Positions 30,010 through 37,506 of a DNA stretch of 64,000 nt are shown piece by piece. The notes under the pieces were generated by a model. The model was given only the letters and a program-made list of their open reading frames with translations. It made no database searches and was not told the origin of the DNA. Within the stretch, counting starts at the first letter, position 1, and each line of letters opens with the position of its first letter. The position numbers and the translations under genes are program-made. The stretch comes from Kitasatospora terrestris (lineage in GTDB: Bacteria; Actinomycetota; Actinomycetes; Streptomycetales; Streptomycetaceae), in the NCBI RefSeq assembly GCF_039542905.1, contig NZ_BAABIS010000001.1, forward strand, positions 2,480,001 through 2,544,000. Direction: 5' to 3'.

Positions 30010-31044
30010 GTGATCCGCATCCGCCCCTTCCGCGCCCCCGCCGATTACCAGGCGCTCGCCCCGCTCCTCGGAACCACCGTCGACCGGCTGGACGCCGAGG
30101 ACGCCGCCCTCCCCGCCACCGACGCCCTCACCACCGGCCCCGACGGCCGCCTCACCGGCCACGGCCGGATCCGCCTCCTCGCCGAGGACCGCACCGGCCG
30201 GCCCGTCGGCTACGCCACCGCCTGGCGCGCCCCCTGGACCCCACCCGGCGACCTCGCCTCCCATTACGCCCTCGCCACCCCGGACGTCCAGCCCCCGCCC
30301 GCCGCGACCGACGTCCTGCCCCCGCCCGCCGGCGTCCCCGCCACGGCCTGCACCCGGATCCCGCGCGCCGGGACCCTCACCTCCACCGACGTCCTGCTCC
30401 CGCTCGCCGACGCCCTCACCACCTGGGCCCGCACCGCCGGCGCCACCCGCCTGCTCACCGAACTCCCCGACACCCGGCTCGACGCCCTCCCGGCCCTGCT
30501 CGACCGCGGCCACACCGTCGACGCCCACATCCGCACCGCGAGCACCACCCTCCGCCCCTCCCCCGCCCCGCTCCCCGAACCGCCGGCCGGCATCCGGTTC
30601 ACCACCCTCGCCACCACCACCGTCACCGATCCCGCCCAGCGGCTGCACGCCCTCTACCTCGCCACCCTCCCCGACAACCCCGGCTTCGCCGACGCCCTCC
30701 CCGACTACGAGCAGTGGCACACCGAGGTCCTTGCCGGCCCCGCCTTCCGCCCCGACTGGATCCACCTCGCCGAACACACCGGCCGACTCGTCGCCGTCGC
30801 CGCCGCCCACGCCACCCCCGACCCGTACACCTGCCACCTCACCTACGCAGCCGTCGCCCGCCCCTGGCGCGGCAGGGGCCTCGCCCGCACCCTCAAGCTC
30901 CATGCCACCGACCACCTCGCCCACGCCGGCCTCCGCACCGCTCACACCGAGGTCGCCGCCGCCAACACCCCCATGACCGCCCTCACCACCGCCCTCGGCT
31001 ACACCTGGCACCCCGGCCACCACCGCCTGGTCCTCCCCCTGTGA
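30010..31044 (+). CDS. GNAT-family acetyltransferase (tandem domain)
   Basis: A 344-residue protein starting at GTG 30010. The C-terminal half has the acetyl-CoA-binding pattern RPWRGRGLARTLKLHATDHL and the trailing AAANTPMTALTTALGY typical of GNAT folds. The N-terminal half is a degenerate GNAT-like domain. It is similar in layout to streptomycete paired-GNAT proteins of unknown substrate. It is divergent from glnE. Confidence 0.85.
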   Translation: MIRIRPFRAPADYQALAPLLGTTVDRLDAEDAALPATDALTTGPDGRLTGHGRIRLLAEDRTGRPVGYATAWRAPWTPPGDLASHYALATPDVQPPPAATDVLPPPAGVPATACTRIPRAGTLTSTDVLLPLADALTTWARTAGATRLLTELPDTRLDALPALLDRGHTVDAHIRTASTTLRPSPAPLPEPPAGIRFTTLATTTVTDPAQRLHALYLATLPDNPGFADALPDYEQWHTEVLAGPAFRPDWIHLAEHTGRLVAVAAAHATPDPYTCHLTYAAVARPWRGRGLARTLKLHATDHLAHAGLRTAHTEVAAANTPMTALTTALGYTWHPGHHRLVLPL

Positions 31045-31168
31045 CCCCACCCGGGCCCGTAGGCACCCGTCCCGAAGAGCCGGCCCGGCCGACGCTCCCG
31101 CCCCTTCCGCGGGGCCGCCGCCTCCGCCACCCTGGTGCCACCGCACCGCACGAAGGGGGCCGGAGCCG

Positions 31169-31546
31169 GTGACCGATCCGCACAGCGCCCGCCGGGCCGC
31201 GACCGCCGCAGCGCTCCTCGCAGCCCTCCTGCTCTCCACCGCCTGCTCCTCCACCCCCTCGACCCCATCCGTACCCGCGCCGTCGCAGGAGCCGCCCTGC
31301 GTACGGCAGTTGACCACCTACCTCCAGGACCACCTGGACGGCCGGCCCGACCTCGGCGACTACCAGGAGCTGGGCCTGTCCGCCGCCGAGGCGCGGGCGC
31401 TGCGTGCGCTCCGCAGGCAGGCGGACGAGCTGCGCGGGAGCGGCCCCCTCCCCTCCGGCTGGGTGGCGGAGCGGGCCCGCGCCTCCTGCGCCGAGATCGA
31501 GCGCGGCGAGGCGACCGCCTCCCCGAAGCCGCCCGGGTGGCCGTGA
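31169..31546 (+). CDS. Small lipoprotein of unknown function
   Basis: A 125-residue protein from GTG 31169 with a basic N-terminus, a hydrophobic stretch and a lipobox ending LSTAC, then a Ser/Thr/Pro linker. The mature part is helical and contains two cysteines (PPCVRQL and ASCAEIE) that may form a disulfide. It is predicted to be anchored on the outer face of the membrane. No family recognised. Confidence 0.7.
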   Translation: MTDPHSARRAATAAALLAALLLSTACSSTPSTPSVPAPSQEPPCVRQLTTYLQDHLDGRPDLGDYQELGLSAAEARALRALRRQADELRGSGPLPSGWVAERARASCAEIERGEATASPKPPGWP

Positions 31547-31662
31547 GCCGTCCGCCGCCCCTTCCGCCCGACCTGCACCGCGGATGCCTGTCGGACCGTC
31601 ACAATCGACGTAGTTCCGGAGCGGCAGGGCGACTCCGGACGCACGGAAGCGAGGAGGGCGCG

Positions 31663-32748
31663 ATGGCGCAGCAGGTACGGGGTGTGATCGCACGGTCCAA
31701 GGGGGCACCGGTCGAGGTGGTGACCGTGGTGGTGCCCGACCCGGGGCCCGGCGAGGCGGTGGTGAAGGTGCAGGCGTGCGGCGTCTGCCACACCGACCTG
31801 CACTACCGGGAGGGCGGCATCAACGACGAGTTCCCGTTCCTGCTCGGGCACGAGGCCGCAGGTGTCGTCGAGTCGGTCGGCGAGGGCGTCACCGACGTGG
31901 CGCCGGGTGACTTCGTGATCCTCAACTGGCGTGCGGTGTGCGGGAACTGCCGGGCCTGTCGGCGCGGCCGGCCCTGGTACTGCTTCGCCACCCACAACGC
32001 GAAGCAGAAGATGACGCTGACCGACGGCACCGAGCTCTCGCCGGCGCTCGGCATCGGCGCGTTCGCGGAGAAGACGCTGGTCGCGGCCGGCCAGTGCACC
32101 AAGGTCGACCCGGCGGCCTCCCCGGCGGCGGCCGGTCTGCTCGGCTGCGGCGTGATGGCGGGTCTCGGTGCCGCGGTGAACACCGGTGCGGTGGGCCGCG
32201 GCGACTCCGTCGCCGTCATCGGCTGCGGCGGCGTCGGCAACGCGGCCGTCCTCGGCGCCCGGCTGGCCGGCGCGGCCCGGATCATCGCGGTCGACCTGGA
32301 CCCCCGCAAGCTCGCCAAGGCCCGCGAGCTGGGCGCGACGGACACCGTCGAGGCAGGCTCGGCGGACGTGGTCGAGGCGATCCGGGAGCTCACCGGCGGC
32401 CACGGCGCGGACGTCGTGATCGACGCGGTGGGCCGCCCGGAGACGTACCGGCAGGCGTTCTACGCCCGCGACCTGGCCGGCACCGTGGTGCTGGTCGGGG
32501 TGCCGACGCCCGAGATGAAGCTGGAACTGCCGCTGCTCGACGTGTTCGGCCGCGGCGGCGCCCTGAAGTCCTCCTGGTACGGCGACTGCCTGCCCAGCCG
32601 GGACTTCCCGATGCTGATCGACCTCTACCTGCAGGGCCGGCTCGACCTGGACGCCTTCGTCAGCGAGACCATTCCGCTGGACGGCGTGGAGCAGGCGTTC
32701 GAGCGGATGCACAAGGGCGAGGTGCTGCGATCGGTGGTGCTGTTCTGA
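31663..32748 (+). CDS. mscR: S-(hydroxymethyl)mycothiol dehydrogenase
   Basis: A 361-residue zinc alcohol dehydrogenase of the class III type adapted to mycothiol. Catalytic zinc ligands are in ACGVCHTD (C42) and GHEAAG (H63/E64). The structural zinc is bound by the C93, C96, C99, C107 pattern. The NAD-binding motif is [10 protein letters not shown]. It oxidises the formaldehyde adduct of mycothiol to S-formylmycothiol. GAGGAGG precedes ATG 31663. The stop overlaps the start of the next gene by one base, indicating an operon. Confidence 0.92.
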   Translation: MAQQVRGVIARSKGAPVEVVTVVVPDPGPGEAVVKVQACGVCHTDLHYREGGINDEFPFLLGHEAAGVVESVGEGVTDVAPGDFVILNWRAVCGNCRACRRGRPWYCFATHNAKQKMTLTDGTELSPALGIGAFAEKTLVAAGQCTKVDPAASPAAAGLLGCGVMAGLGAAVNTGAVGRGDSVAVIGCGGVGNAAVLGARLAGAARIIAVDLDPRKLAKARELGATDTVEAGSADVVEAIRELTGGHGADVVIDAVGRPETYRQAFYARDLAGTVVLVGVPTPEMKLELPLLDVFGRGGALKSSWYGDCLPSRDFPMLIDLYLQGRLDLDAFVSETIPLDGVEQAFERMHKGEVLRSVVLF

Positions 32749-33377
32749 TGGCGGCCCGGATCGAACACCTGGTCACCTCGGGCGAGTTCAGCCTGGACGG
32801 CGGCACCTGGCAGGTCGACAACAACGTCTGGCTGGTCGGCGACGACCACGACGTCCTGGTGATCGACCCCGCGCACGACGCCGCCGCGATCGCCGAGGCG
32901 GTCGGAGACCGCCGCCTGGTGGCGATCGTCTGCACCCACGGGCACAACGACCACATCAACGCGGCGCCCGAACTGGCCGACCGCACCGGCGCGCCGATCC
33001 TGCTCCATCCGGACGACGCGGTGCTCTGGCAGCAGACCCACCCCGAGCGCAAGCCCGACGCCGACCTCGCCGACGGCCTGCGCCTGACCGTCGCCGGCAC
33101 CGACCTGACCGTGCTCCACACGCCCGGGCACAGCCCCGGCGCGGTCTGCCTGCACGCCCCGGAACTCGTCACCGTGTTCAGCGGCGACACCCTCTTCTCC
33201 GGCGGTCCGGGCGCGACCGGGCGGTCCTTCTCGGACTTCCCGACGATCATCGACTCGATCCGCGACCGGCTCCTCGCCCTCCCCCCGGAGACCTCCGTCC
33301 GCACCGGACACGGCGACTCCACCACCATCGCCGCCGAGGCCCCCCACCTCGCCGACTGGATCGCCCGCGGCCACTGA
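32748..33377 (+). CDS. Metallo-beta-lactamase-fold thioesterase-like hydrolase
   Basis: A 209-residue glyoxalase II-type hydrolase. It has the metal-binding motif THGHNDH near residue 64, then HTPGHSPG and SGDTLF. It is coupled to mscR by a TGATG overlap. In actinobacteria this partner probably hydrolyses S-formylmycothiol to formate and mycothiol, completing formaldehyde detoxification. The exact substrate is inferred from the operon. Confidence 0.9.
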   Translation: MAARIEHLVTSGEFSLDGGTWQVDNNVWLVGDDHDVLVIDPAHDAAAIAEAVGDRRLVAIVCTHGHNDHINAAPELADRTGAPILLHPDDAVLWQQTHPERKPDADLADGLRLTVAGTDLTVLHTPGHSPGAVCLHAPELVTVFSGDTLFSGGPGATGRSFSDFPTIIDSIRDRLLALPPETSVRTGHGDSTTIAAEAPHLADWIARGH

Positions 33378-33386
33378 CCGCGAGCA

Positions 33387-33420
33387 CCCCGGTCCGGCGC
33401 CCAAGCGCGCCGGACCGGGG
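33387..33420. terminator. Native bidirectional terminator
   Basis: CCCCGGTCCGGCGC (33387-33400) pairs perfectly with 33407-33420 around six bases. It lies between the hydrolase and the stranded 3' end of glnA2, which it must have terminated before the element inserted. Confidence 0.8.
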
Positions 33421-33434
33421 CCGTCCGGGGGGTG

Positions 33435-33521
33435 TTACAGCACCTGCAGGTTCTTGCGGAGCTCGAACGGGGTGACCTCGGAGCGGTACTCCTCCCACTC
33501 CTGGCGCTTGTTGCGCAGGAA
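33435..33521 (-). pseudogene. glnA2: Stranded original 3' end of glnA2 (attL)
   Basis: These 87 bases encode the last 28 residues of glnA2 (LRNKRQEWEEYRSEVTPFELRKNLQVL) plus its stop. The gene's 5' part lies 23 kb away. Positions 33460-33521 are identical to 56557-56618 and form the att core. The outer 25 bases differ from the right copy at three third-codon positions, all synonymous. This is the native chromosomal tail, cut off by integration. Confidence 0.9.
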
Positions 33522-34022
33522 CTGACGCGACTCCCTGTTCGCCTGCGGTGTTTCCATGTCACGTGGCACTGACCTGCGGCGGGTTCGTTAGCAGGTGTCA
33601 TCCACGGCCGATCTCGCCACACATCGCACGGCCCATAGACGGCCCAAGGAGCGGGCGGCTCGCGGTGGATCCTCCGAGTAACACCAGGGTCGAGCTGCCC
33701 CTGTCCGCAGGACCGATGGTTGCGACAACTGTCACTGGAGGTGTCACTGACGTTCAAGCAGTTCAGACCGCTTGCAGTGACAGAGTGACAGGTGTGACAG
33801 TCGCCTGACGTCCTGAGCTGTCACTCCGCCGCGAAGGGCTCGGAAAGATCCATGACACTCCGCAGTGCCAGCAAGTCCCAGCAGCAATGCCGAGCCACCA
33901 ATTCCACGGGACATCCCTACACACGGCGGGCTGCCTTCGTTCGTCGCCGTTGCTGTCAGCCGTTGTTGTCAGCTGAACCAGCCAGCCACCTACCACCCAC
34001 CACGCACAGGGTCGAACTCCTA
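33522..34022. other. Element left-end control region, no gene
   Basis: About 500 bases without a convincing gene. It contains TGACCTGCGG (33570), CATAGACGGCCC (33634) and a cluster of TGTCAC/GTGACA words (33730-33824). This is consistent with integrase arm sites and a regulatory region. Confidence 0.6.
33730..33824. repeat. TGTCAC/GTGACA repeat cluster A
   Basis: TGTCAC occurs at 33730, 33742 and 33819 and GTGACA at 33777, 33785 and 33794. The three GTGACA copies are 8-9 bp apart. Similar clusters lie at 42504-42556 and 54750-54861. Confidence 0.8.
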
Positions 34023-34400
34023 TCAGGTGGACACAGGACGGAATTTGGGTGCGCTGTATGCACCGTAGTACCTCTCTAGAGCCGACCGGGTCTCTGGCTG
34101 CAGCGTCACTGGCCCCGATACCAGGTCGAAGTGAAGCCTGTCCGTGCCGCCAGGGTGATGGATTGTTGCGACCACCAGCGTCTCCGACTCCGGGTCGGCT
34201 CCGGCCTCAAGTGCCTGAGAGTGACGCAACTTCGCGAAGTACCCGATTCCCGTCTTCAATAGTGGAGGATCTTCAGAAACGGCGGAGATCGCGCACAGCA
34301 GATGTAGCTGCGTCCTGCTATCAGCTGCGACGTGGATGCAATGGGCGAACCGCGAAGTGATCATGTCCTCGAACATGCCCGCCATCTTGGCTCCGATCAT
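34023..34400 (-). CDS. Hypothetical protein, probably 5'-truncated by an IS
   Basis: A 125-residue frame from ATG 34400 (MIGAKMAGMFEDMITSRFAHCIHVAADSRTQ...RFRPVST). In-frame helix-like sequence continues upstream of that ATG up to the putative transposon end at 34432, and no ribosome-binding site is present. The gene has therefore probably lost its true start. Base composition is lower in GC than the surrounding chromosome. No known motif. It lies downstream of, and in the same direction as, the nuclease-like gene at 36040-36831, so both may once have been one operon. Confidence 0.55.
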   Translation of the reverse strand: MIGAKMAGMFEDMITSRFAHCIHVAADSRTQLHLLCAISAVSEDPPLLKTGIGYFAKLRHSQALEAGADPESETLVVATIHHPGGTDRLHFDLVSGPVTLQPETRSALERYYGAYSAPKFRPVST

Positions 34401-34431
34401 CGAGCGGGCCTCAGCCCGGATCCACCGGGCT

Positions 34432-36017
34432 GTGACTGAGGTGGGGACGGGCTGACGCAGAGAGGTGCCTGCTGAGCTGGGAGGATGGGAGTTCTCTACG
34501 CTTCCGTCCGGCCCAACCAGCAAGGCACCTCGTAAGTGAAATCCTCCCACAGCTCCGCCGCGCTCACCGCCGCGTTCGACGAGCCGAACCTGGTCGCGGA
34601 CGCGGGGCTCGTCCCGCTGGTCCGGCTGGCCGAGCGGGTCGGGCTTCCCGGACTGGTCGAAGACAGGCTGAGGCTCGACGGTGCGGGCAACAGCGGCGGT
34701 GCCAACCCGGCTGCGAAGGTGATGACGCTGGTCGCGGCGATGTGCGCCGGGGCCGACTCGATCGACGACACCGGCCGGCTGCGGCACGGCGCGATGGGCC
34801 GGCTGTTCGGCGGGGTGCGCGCGCCCTCCACGCTGGGCACGTTCCTGCGCGCGTTCACGCACGGGCACAACCGGCAACTCCATGCGGTGCACCGGGACTT
34901 CCTCGCCCGTCTCGCACGGGACACCCCGCTGCTGCCCGGCCTGGACCGGGTGGCGTTCGTGGACGTCGACCCCACCCACCGGCGGGTCTACGGACGCGCC
35001 AAGCAGGGTGCCGAGGTCGGCCGGTTCAAGGGCGTGCGCACCCTGCACCCGATCCTGGCCACCCTCAGCACACCGACGGCCCGCCCGGTGGTCGCGGCGG
35101 TCCGCCTGCGGCGGGGCAAAGCGGCCGACGCCCGCGGCGCCGGACCGTTCACGAGCGAGGCCCTGGCGGCCGCCCGCCAGGCCGGGGCGGGCGGAACCGT
35201 GATCGTCCGCGCGGACAGCCAGTTCTACAACGCCGACGTGGTGGCCGCCTGCCGCCGCGCGAGAGCGCACTTCTCCGTGACGGTGCGGATGAACCCCCAC
35301 GTCGCCGCCGCGATCAGCGCGATCGGCGAGGACGCTTGGACGCCGATCCGATACCCCGAGGCGTTCGTCGACCCGGACACCGGCGAGCTGGTCTCCGACG
35401 CCGAGGTCGCCGAGATCACCTACACGGCGTTCACCGGCCGCAGGAAGACCGAGCACACCACTGCCCGGCTGATCGTGCGCCGGGTCCGCCGCCTGAACGC
35501 CGAAACGGCTGCCGGGCAGGGCGAGCTGTTCACCGCCTGGCGCTACCACCCGGTGTTCACCGACAGCCCCTTCGCCACGCTCCAGGCCGAACTCCACCAC
35601 CGGCAGCACGCCACGATCGAGCAGGTCATCGCGGACGGCAAGGGATCGGCCCTGGCCCACCTGCCCTCCGGGAACTTCCAGGCGAACAACGCGTGGCTGA
35701 CCCTGTGGGCCATCGCCCACAACCTGCTGCGAGCCGCCGGATCCCTCGCCGGGACCTTCCACGCGAGAGCCACCACCGCGACCCTGCGGGCCCACCTGAT
35801 CCACGTCCCGGCCCGCATCGCCCGCTCGGCCCGCAGGCTGACGCTCCACCTGCCCGACCACTGGCCCTGGCAACACGCGCTCACCGATCTGTTCGACGCC
35901 GCCCACCCGCCACCGGCCTGATCACCAACCCGACCACCCGCCCGACAGGGCCCGACCGGAGCAGACGTGGAAAAGCTGGGCAGACCAGCAAACACCCCAC
36001 ACCCACCACCCAGTCAC
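34432..36017 (+). mobile_element. IS1380-family insertion sequence
   Basis: About 1.59 kb carrying one transposase. Imperfect terminal inverted repeats start GTGACTGAGGTGGGG on the left (34432) and, reading inward on the other strand, GTGACTGGGTGGTGG on the right (ending 36017). The ends are inferred from these repeats. No target duplication was found, so the borders are provisional. Confidence 0.6.
34536..35921 (+). CDS. IS1380-family transposase
   Basis: A 461-residue DDE transposase from GTG 34536. The layout is that of IS1380: an N-terminal region with LVPLVRLAERVGLPGLV, the first acidic residue in FVDVDPTH, the second in VIVRADSQFYN, and the glutamate in TIEQVIADGKGSALAHLP. The C-terminal segment NAWLTLWAIAHNLLRAAG is also conserved. 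The reading frame is uninterrupted, so the element may be active. High GC contrasts with the flanking accessory DNA. Confidence 0.92.
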   Translation: MKSSHSSAALTAAFDEPNLVADAGLVPLVRLAERVGLPGLVEDRLRLDGAGNSGGANPAAKVMTLVAAMCAGADSIDDTGRLRHGAMGRLFGGVRAPSTLGTFLRAFTHGHNRQLHAVHRDFLARLARDTPLLPGLDRVAFVDVDPTHRRVYGRAKQGAEVGRFKGVRTLHPILATLSTPTARPVVAAVRLRRGKAADARGAGPFTSEALAAARQAGAGGTVIVRADSQFYNADVVAACRRARAHFSVTVRMNPHVAAAISAIGEDAWTPIRYPEAFVDPDTGELVSDAEVAEITYTAFTGRRKTEHTTARLIVRRVRRLNAETAAGQGELFTAWRYHPVFTDSPFATLQAELHHRQHATIEQVIADGKGSALAHLPSGNFQANNAWLTLWAIAHNLLRAAGSLAGTFHARATTATLRAHLIHVPARIARSARRLTLHLPDHWPWQHALTDLFDAAHPPPA

Positions 36018-36039
36018 CCCCGCCAAAACCCAGATCCGA

Positions 36040-36831
36040 TCACTCCAGAATCAGGTCGGTGGATTCGGGCTCAGTCGGCGTCCGGTCCAACGCCTCGACG
36101 ATCCGCAGGTACGTCTCTGTACCAACCCGATCGGCCTCCTTGGCGGCGTGATCCATGAGGCTCTCAAACAGCGCCGCGAGGCGGAGGGTGCGGTCATCCG
36201 GAAAGAATGGCGGCAAGCCTGGCACAGTGCCCGGCATGCCGAACGACGCGCGGAGGTCGCCACCTGCCAGGGCCTGGTATCGGTCCTGCTCGCAACCGAG
36301 GGGTACCGAGATCCCGGATGCGAGGGCCCTCTCGACGTAGGCAATCACGCCGGTCGTGGACCGGACCATGGCATGGAGGTGAAGCCAGTCGTTAAGTGCA
36401 ATGAACATGGTGTCGGGTGCGGCAGGGAATTCGACGGCTGGGTTATCCGGATGCCAAATGATCACCACCGTCGGCCACGAGCTCGGGTCAGGCAACATCC
36501 GTTCGTAACCGCGCACGGACATGAACGGCTCCATCTGCTCCCGCATGGTGCGTCGAGTTCCAGCGCCTTGCCGCTGACCGCTCCTACCCTCCTTAAGGCA
36601 CCACCTCTTGGCCTTCTCGACGGAGTCCGGACGGTCGCCGGGTCGCCGGCTCTTGGACTGCAAGATCAGTCCGCGATTGCCCACTACCAGCAGGCCGTCG
36701 CTAAGCTCCCGGACGCCGGGGCCGTGGCTTACGACCTTCGGCAAGTAGACGAAGTCCGGGAGGCCAAACACGCCAGCCAGATGGCGCGTCAACTCCTCGA
36801 TCCGAGTACCGAGCGGCGGCTGCTTCTGCAC
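36040..36831 (-). CDS. Nuclease-like protein with D-QxK motif, function unknown
   Basis: A 263-residue protein from GTG 36831 with no strong ribosome-binding site. Residues 41-62 (RELSDGLLVVGNRGLILQSKSR) give D45...Q58-x-K60, the strand-turn-strand pattern of NERD/PD-(D/E)XK nuclease folds. The rest has no recognised domain; W-W-P-x-V-V-I-I-W-H and HAMVRSTTGVIAYVERAL look like helical support regions. It may be a restriction-type nuclease or a DNA-binding relative. It sits in the AICE accessory zone beside another nuclease-like gene. The family is not recognised with confidence. Confidence 0.6.
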   Translation of the reverse strand: MQKQPPLGTRIEELTRHLAGVFGLPDFVYLPKVVSHGPGVRELSDGLLVVGNRGLILQSKSRRPGDRPDSVEKAKRWCLKEGRSGQRQGAGTRRTMREQMEPFMSVRGYERMLPDPSSWPTVVIIWHPDNPAVEFPAAPDTMFIALNDWLHLHAMVRSTTGVIAYVERALASGISVPLGCEQDRYQALAGGDLRASFGMPGTVPGLPPFFPDDRTLRLAALFESLMDHAAKEADRVGTETYLRIVEALDRTPTEPESTDLILE

Positions 36832-36839
36832 CAGCCCAG

Positions 36840-37302
36840 GATGACGTGGCGATCCGGTCTAGGCTATGGGTTTCCCTCAGACGACTGTCGGCATGGCAAA
36901 ACCCCGCGGGGAGAGGACTGGTCGTCGTTCTAGTGATCGCTATCGCCGCCCGCCTCCCTTCACCGGCACGGAGTTGGCCCAACTCGTTGCGCAGGAACTG
37001 ACGCGCCAGTAGTACCAGGAGTGACGCGCCGCCGATCTGGCCTGCGGCGTTGTTGCCGGCGGTCGTGATGACCTGCGGAAACTCGTCATCGACCGTCAAT
37101 GTCGGGTGCTGCCGACCGCCCTTGCACCACCCACAGACGGCCCGGCCCTCCCGCTCGTGTCAGGCTTCAAACCTGGGCACACCACTTCATAGTGGGCACC
37201 CATCCGCCTTGCCCAGAACTCCTGCTTGGCCGCCTCCGACGCCCCCTCCGGTCGGCAGCAGGCCACGCCGCCGAGGAAGCTCGTAGAAGCCCGGATGCCC
37301 AC
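36840..37302 (-). pseudogene. Possible frameshifted zinc-ribbon small gene
   Basis: Two leftward frames look like parts of one protein. One reads AAKQEFWARRMGAHYEVVCPGLKP. Near 37160 a second frame takes over with HEREGRAVCGWCKGGRQHPTLTVDDEFPQVITTAGNNAAGQIGGASLLVLLARQFLRNELG. Joined by a one-base shift they would give a C...CGWC zinc-ribbon-like start. The second frame also covers the 20-bp att-like repeat at 36986-37005. Degenerate gene versus chance cannot be separated by eye. Confidence 0.3.
36986..37005. repeat. Second att-like junction
   Basis: GTTGCGCAGGAACTGACGCG is identical to 33510-33529, which spans the end of the att core and the first element-specific bases. TGACCTGCGG and CACAGACGGCCC follow at 37069 and 37132, in the same order as downstream of attL. 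Confidence 0.65.
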
Positions 37303-37506
37303 CCTTGTTCACACCGCATGATCAGCCACGAGCGCTGCGTCAAGTCGCCCCAGCCGCTTGCGGCCCGACAACTGGCCGTGCGCCGAGCAGATGCTGCCGA
37401 TGCCAGTGCAGGTCGACGCCGCGCCGACTAGCCTGCTGATACCCCGTCTTCGCGCGGACCTTTACAGCTAACCGACGGCAGACCACCGGCCTCAAGGAGA
37501 TTTATC

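Noticed and set aside
33460..33521. tRNA gene as the integration target
   Set aside because: No cloverleaf is visible. The core reads as glnA2 coding sequence in both copies.
34401..35906. Leftward frame extending the 125-residue gene through the IS
   Set aside because: Antisense to the IS1380 transposase. Only the part below about 34431 looks like protein.
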